From Gammaproteobacteria bacterium (GTDB lineage: Bacteria; Pseudomonadota; Gammaproteobacteria; Ga0077536), in contig JACKNH010000005.1 in NCBI GenBank assembly GCA_024234975.1, forward strand, positions 310,001-374,000: a stretch of DNA of 64,000 nt, written 5' to 3'. The position numbers were made by a program, and so were the translations under genes. The notes under the pieces were generated by a model, which searched no databases, was not told where the DNA came from, and was given only the letters and a program-made list of their open reading frames with translations. This document shows, piece after piece, positions 62,074 through 64,000 of the stretch. Positions within the stretch are counted from its first letter, which is position 1, and the number at the start of each line of letters is the position of its first letter.

Positions 62074-64000
62074 ATGCCATATCGAATTACCTGGACGCCC
62101 GAACTGATTGCCAGATTCTGGGATGGTGTCGCCCAGTCGGCCGCGCTGGACGCGATGAGTTTCGAGAATCTTGCAGGTCTGGTTCTCATCGAACAACTGC
62201 AACCATGGCTCACCGCCGGTGCCCGCTGCCTCAATTTTGGTGGCGGTAGCGGTCGACTGACCCGGCTGCTCGTCGAAGCCGGCATTCCGACGGCCCACTT
62301 CGAACCCAGCGTCAACCGCGCTCAACTGGTAGCTCAGGAACTACAGGATCATCCACTGTTCCTGGGCTGCATCGGGTTGGATACGGCGACAACGTTTGAC
62401 GTCGTGATATGCACGGAAGTCATCGAGCATATCCTGGAAGGCGAACGCGATGTTTTCATGGCCGCCCTGGCATCCGCCGTCGCGCCTGGCGGGCGCCTGA
62501 TTCTTACCACTCCCTACAATGAAAACCTCGGCAATTCGATGGTGTATTGCCCGGTCTGCGATTCAACCTTCCATCGATGGCAGCATCAACGCGCGTGGGA
62601 CATTCCGGAACTGCGCACGTTGCTGGCACATTGGCACATGGAAGAAGAATGGATCGGGCTGGTCGGATACGATGACATCGGGCCGATTCGCGAATTCAAT
62701 CTCAAGTACAGACTGCGCGAACCCTGGGGCAGGATGTACGACCTTGCGGACGGAACCCGGATCCCGGTCCTCGGTAGCGGCGATCGCATTTTCTTTGTCG
62801 GCAGGCGCGTTGGCCATTTGGTTGAAACGGCGGCCGCCAGCGTACTGGCCAATGTCCGTGACAGTACCGAACCCCCATTGTTTGTCGCCAGGCCGGCCGT
62901 TGCCGAAACCGTTCAAGCGCATGACGTGCAGGCAAAGCCGCACACCATCGATGCCCGTTCGTTGCTCGTCCGTCAGTTGCAGCAGGGACTGCAGCAGGTC
63001 GTGGCGCGCGGTGCGTACCCGATAGTCGTGACGCCCAAGTCCCTGCAAGGTGTGGTGCGTGATGCCCCGGTGGTGGTGCTGGGAGATGCATTTTTTGACC
63101 CCCTCGCGGTCCGCAGCCAGAGCAACGGCGACGGCACGTCAGATACTATTGAAAACTCCCCAGGTGGGCGCTCGGATACTGATGCAGTGTTGGTTTTTCC
63201 AGGCGATCTGTCCGAGCTGCAGCACGCATTTGAAGCCGGCTTGCTGCCGCAACCGCCCAGCGCAATGGTCCTGCATGAGGGCAAGTGGGAGCAGGTCCGA
63301 TTGCGCGCACCCAGTCCTCGCCAGGCCGCAACGCACGACGATTACCCCACTCTGGCGCGGGCTTGGCGCAAAGTGCTGGATCGATTTGAGCCGGACGCGA
63401 TCGAAAGCCTGCGCAAGAAAATCTGGATTAGACAGCTGCAGCCCATGGTTGATCGTCGGGAGCAGGCGATACTCAACACCTTGCTGCATCCGGGCGAATT
63501 TCCCTATCGGCTGCGCAGCGTCATCGAGGGTCGCATTCTGCTGGGCATCGGTTCGCTCAGCAGCGGTGGCGCGGAACGCCAGATTCTGAATACGGCGCGC
63601 GGCCTGCGGGAGCGCGGCATCCGCGATGTACACCTGCTCGTTGAGTACCTCTACGATAGCGAGGCGAATGCGTTTCATCTTGAAACCGCACGCGAGGCTG
63701 TTGCCAGTCTTGATGTCGTGCCGGCGTCCGATGCCGGCGCCATCGGCTGGGCCAGACAGCACCCGATGTTCCTCGATGTACTGACCCCGGGACTGGTGGA
63801 GCGCATCGTTGCAGCGGGCAAGGTGATCAGACGTCTGTCACCGGAAGTGGTTCAGCTGAGTCTGGACTGGACCAATATCACGTTGGGAATTGCCGCAGTG
63901 CTTGCCGGCGTTCCGCATATCTTCATCTCCGGACGAAATCTGGCGCCGGTTCATTTCGAGTTCTTCCAGTGGTTCATGTTTCCTGCGTACCGCGCCTTGC
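62074..64000 (+). CDS. methyltransferase-glycosyltransferase fusion (partial, runs off right edge)
   Basis: Open from the ATG at 62074 to the window end: 642 codons without a stop, so the gene is incomplete. N-terminus: SAM methyltransferase with motif I LNFGGGSGRLTRLL (53-66), EVIEHI and LILTTPYNEN, then a Cys-x2-Cys / His-rich YCPVCDSTFHRW. Residues ~230-480 are an unassigned region. From ~486 a GT4-like module begins (GIGSLSSGGAERQILN; later VLAGVPHIFISGRNLAP), alike to module 2 of the 53268 protein. It is in the same frame as copy 4, 30 bases after its stop. The ribosome-binding site is weak. Confidence 0.85.
   Translation, partial: MPYRITWTPELIARFWDGVAQSAALDAMSFENLAGLVLIEQLQPWLTAGARCLNFGGGSGRLTRLLVEAGIPTAHFEPSVNRAQLVAQELQDHPLFLGCIGLDTATTFDVVICTEVIEHILEGERDVFMAALASAVAPGGRLILTTPYNENLGNSMVYCPVCDSTFHRWQHQRAWDIPELRTLLAHWHMEEEWIGLVGYDDIGPIREFNLKYRLREPWGRMYDLADGTRIPVLGSGDRIFFVGRRVGHLVETAAASVLANVRDSTEPPLFVARPAVAETVQAHDVQAKPHTIDARSLLVRQLQQGLQQVVARGAYPIVVTPKSLQGVVRDAPVVVLGDAFFDPLAVRSQSNGDGTSDTIENSPGGRSDTDAVLVFPGDLSELQHAFEAGLLPQPPSAMVLHEGKWEQVRLRAPSPRQAATHDDYPTLARAWRKVLDRFEPDAIESLRKKIWIRQLQPMVDRREQAILNTLLHPGEFPYRLRSVIEGRILLGIGSLSSGGAERQILNTARGLRERGIRDVHLLVEYLYDSEANAFHLETAREAVASLDVVPASDAGAIGWARQHPMFLDVLTPGLVERIVAAGKVIRRLSPEVVQLSLDWTNITLGIAAVLAGVPHIFISGRNLAPVHFEFFQWFMFPAYRAL

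Overview
The window looks like chromosomal DNA of a GC-rich Gram-negative bacterium, most likely a gammaproteobacterium. The evidence is the Kdo genes (kdsA, kdsD), an HtrA/two-component pair with a PmrA-like box, a CecR/YbhG-like efflux operon, FeSOD, and tRNA-Ser-flanking repeats of a kind I associate with Xanthomonadales-like genomes. The lineage call is an inference. I see no plasmid, phage, transposase or CRISPR genes.

Layout. 0-6 kb: AraC regulator, a small AT-richer lipoprotein, a tRNA-Ser gene with tandem ~181-bp repeats built on its 3' end, TetR regulator, cold-shock protein, formate-THF ligase and a PaaI-type thioesterase. 6-9.2 kb: the proteasome-like peptidase Anbu with its usual partners, an alpha-E protein and a circularly permuted ATP-grasp protein. 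9.4-18 kb: an uncharacterised secreted protein, a CapK/PaaK-like adenylating enzyme, two aldo/keto reductases and an SDR around a TAXI-type TRAP transporter. 18-27 kb: cytochrome c, methyltransferase, a QseBC/PmrAB-like two-component system, a DegP-like protease with a candidate response-regulator box, then a TetR-HlyD-ABC ATPase-permease efflux operon behind a promoter with a palindromic operator. 27-41.7 kb: central metabolism and stress genes (glucokinase, hydroxyacid dehydrogenase, HAD phosphatase, phosphoglucomutase, PhoD phosphatase, FeSOD, malate synthase G, Dps, a DUF442-type phosphatase, an unusual EF-hand-bearing MBL protein) and two MFS transporters.

41.8-64 kb is a surface-polysaccharide locus: rfbD-rfbA (dTDP-rhamnose), a minus-strand operon asnB-GT4-epimerase-kdsA-kdsD, then an accessory block with a Wzm/Wzt-type ABC exporter, a double glycosyltransferase of 890 residues, a methyltransferase-glycosyltransferase fusion that runs off the right edge, and several methyltransferases. 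A short C-terminal module with an invariant FSHW motif, usually followed by SSDN and NGR, occurs in four separate proteins here (49895-50800, 52148-53065, 59483-60541, 60610-62043), attached to different methyltransferase or methyltransferase-like N-termini. I did not recognise this module as a named domain. With the carbohydrate-binding Wzt tail it suggests a methyl-capped glycan exported by an ABC transporter, and it is the most interesting feature of the window. A pair of small secreted proteins (one with an STN domain) sits inside the same block.

The right-edge gene (62074 to beyond 64000) is open to the window end and was read directly from the sequence. Where a start differs from the longest possible frame, the ribosome-binding site or the family's usual N-terminus was used and is stated.
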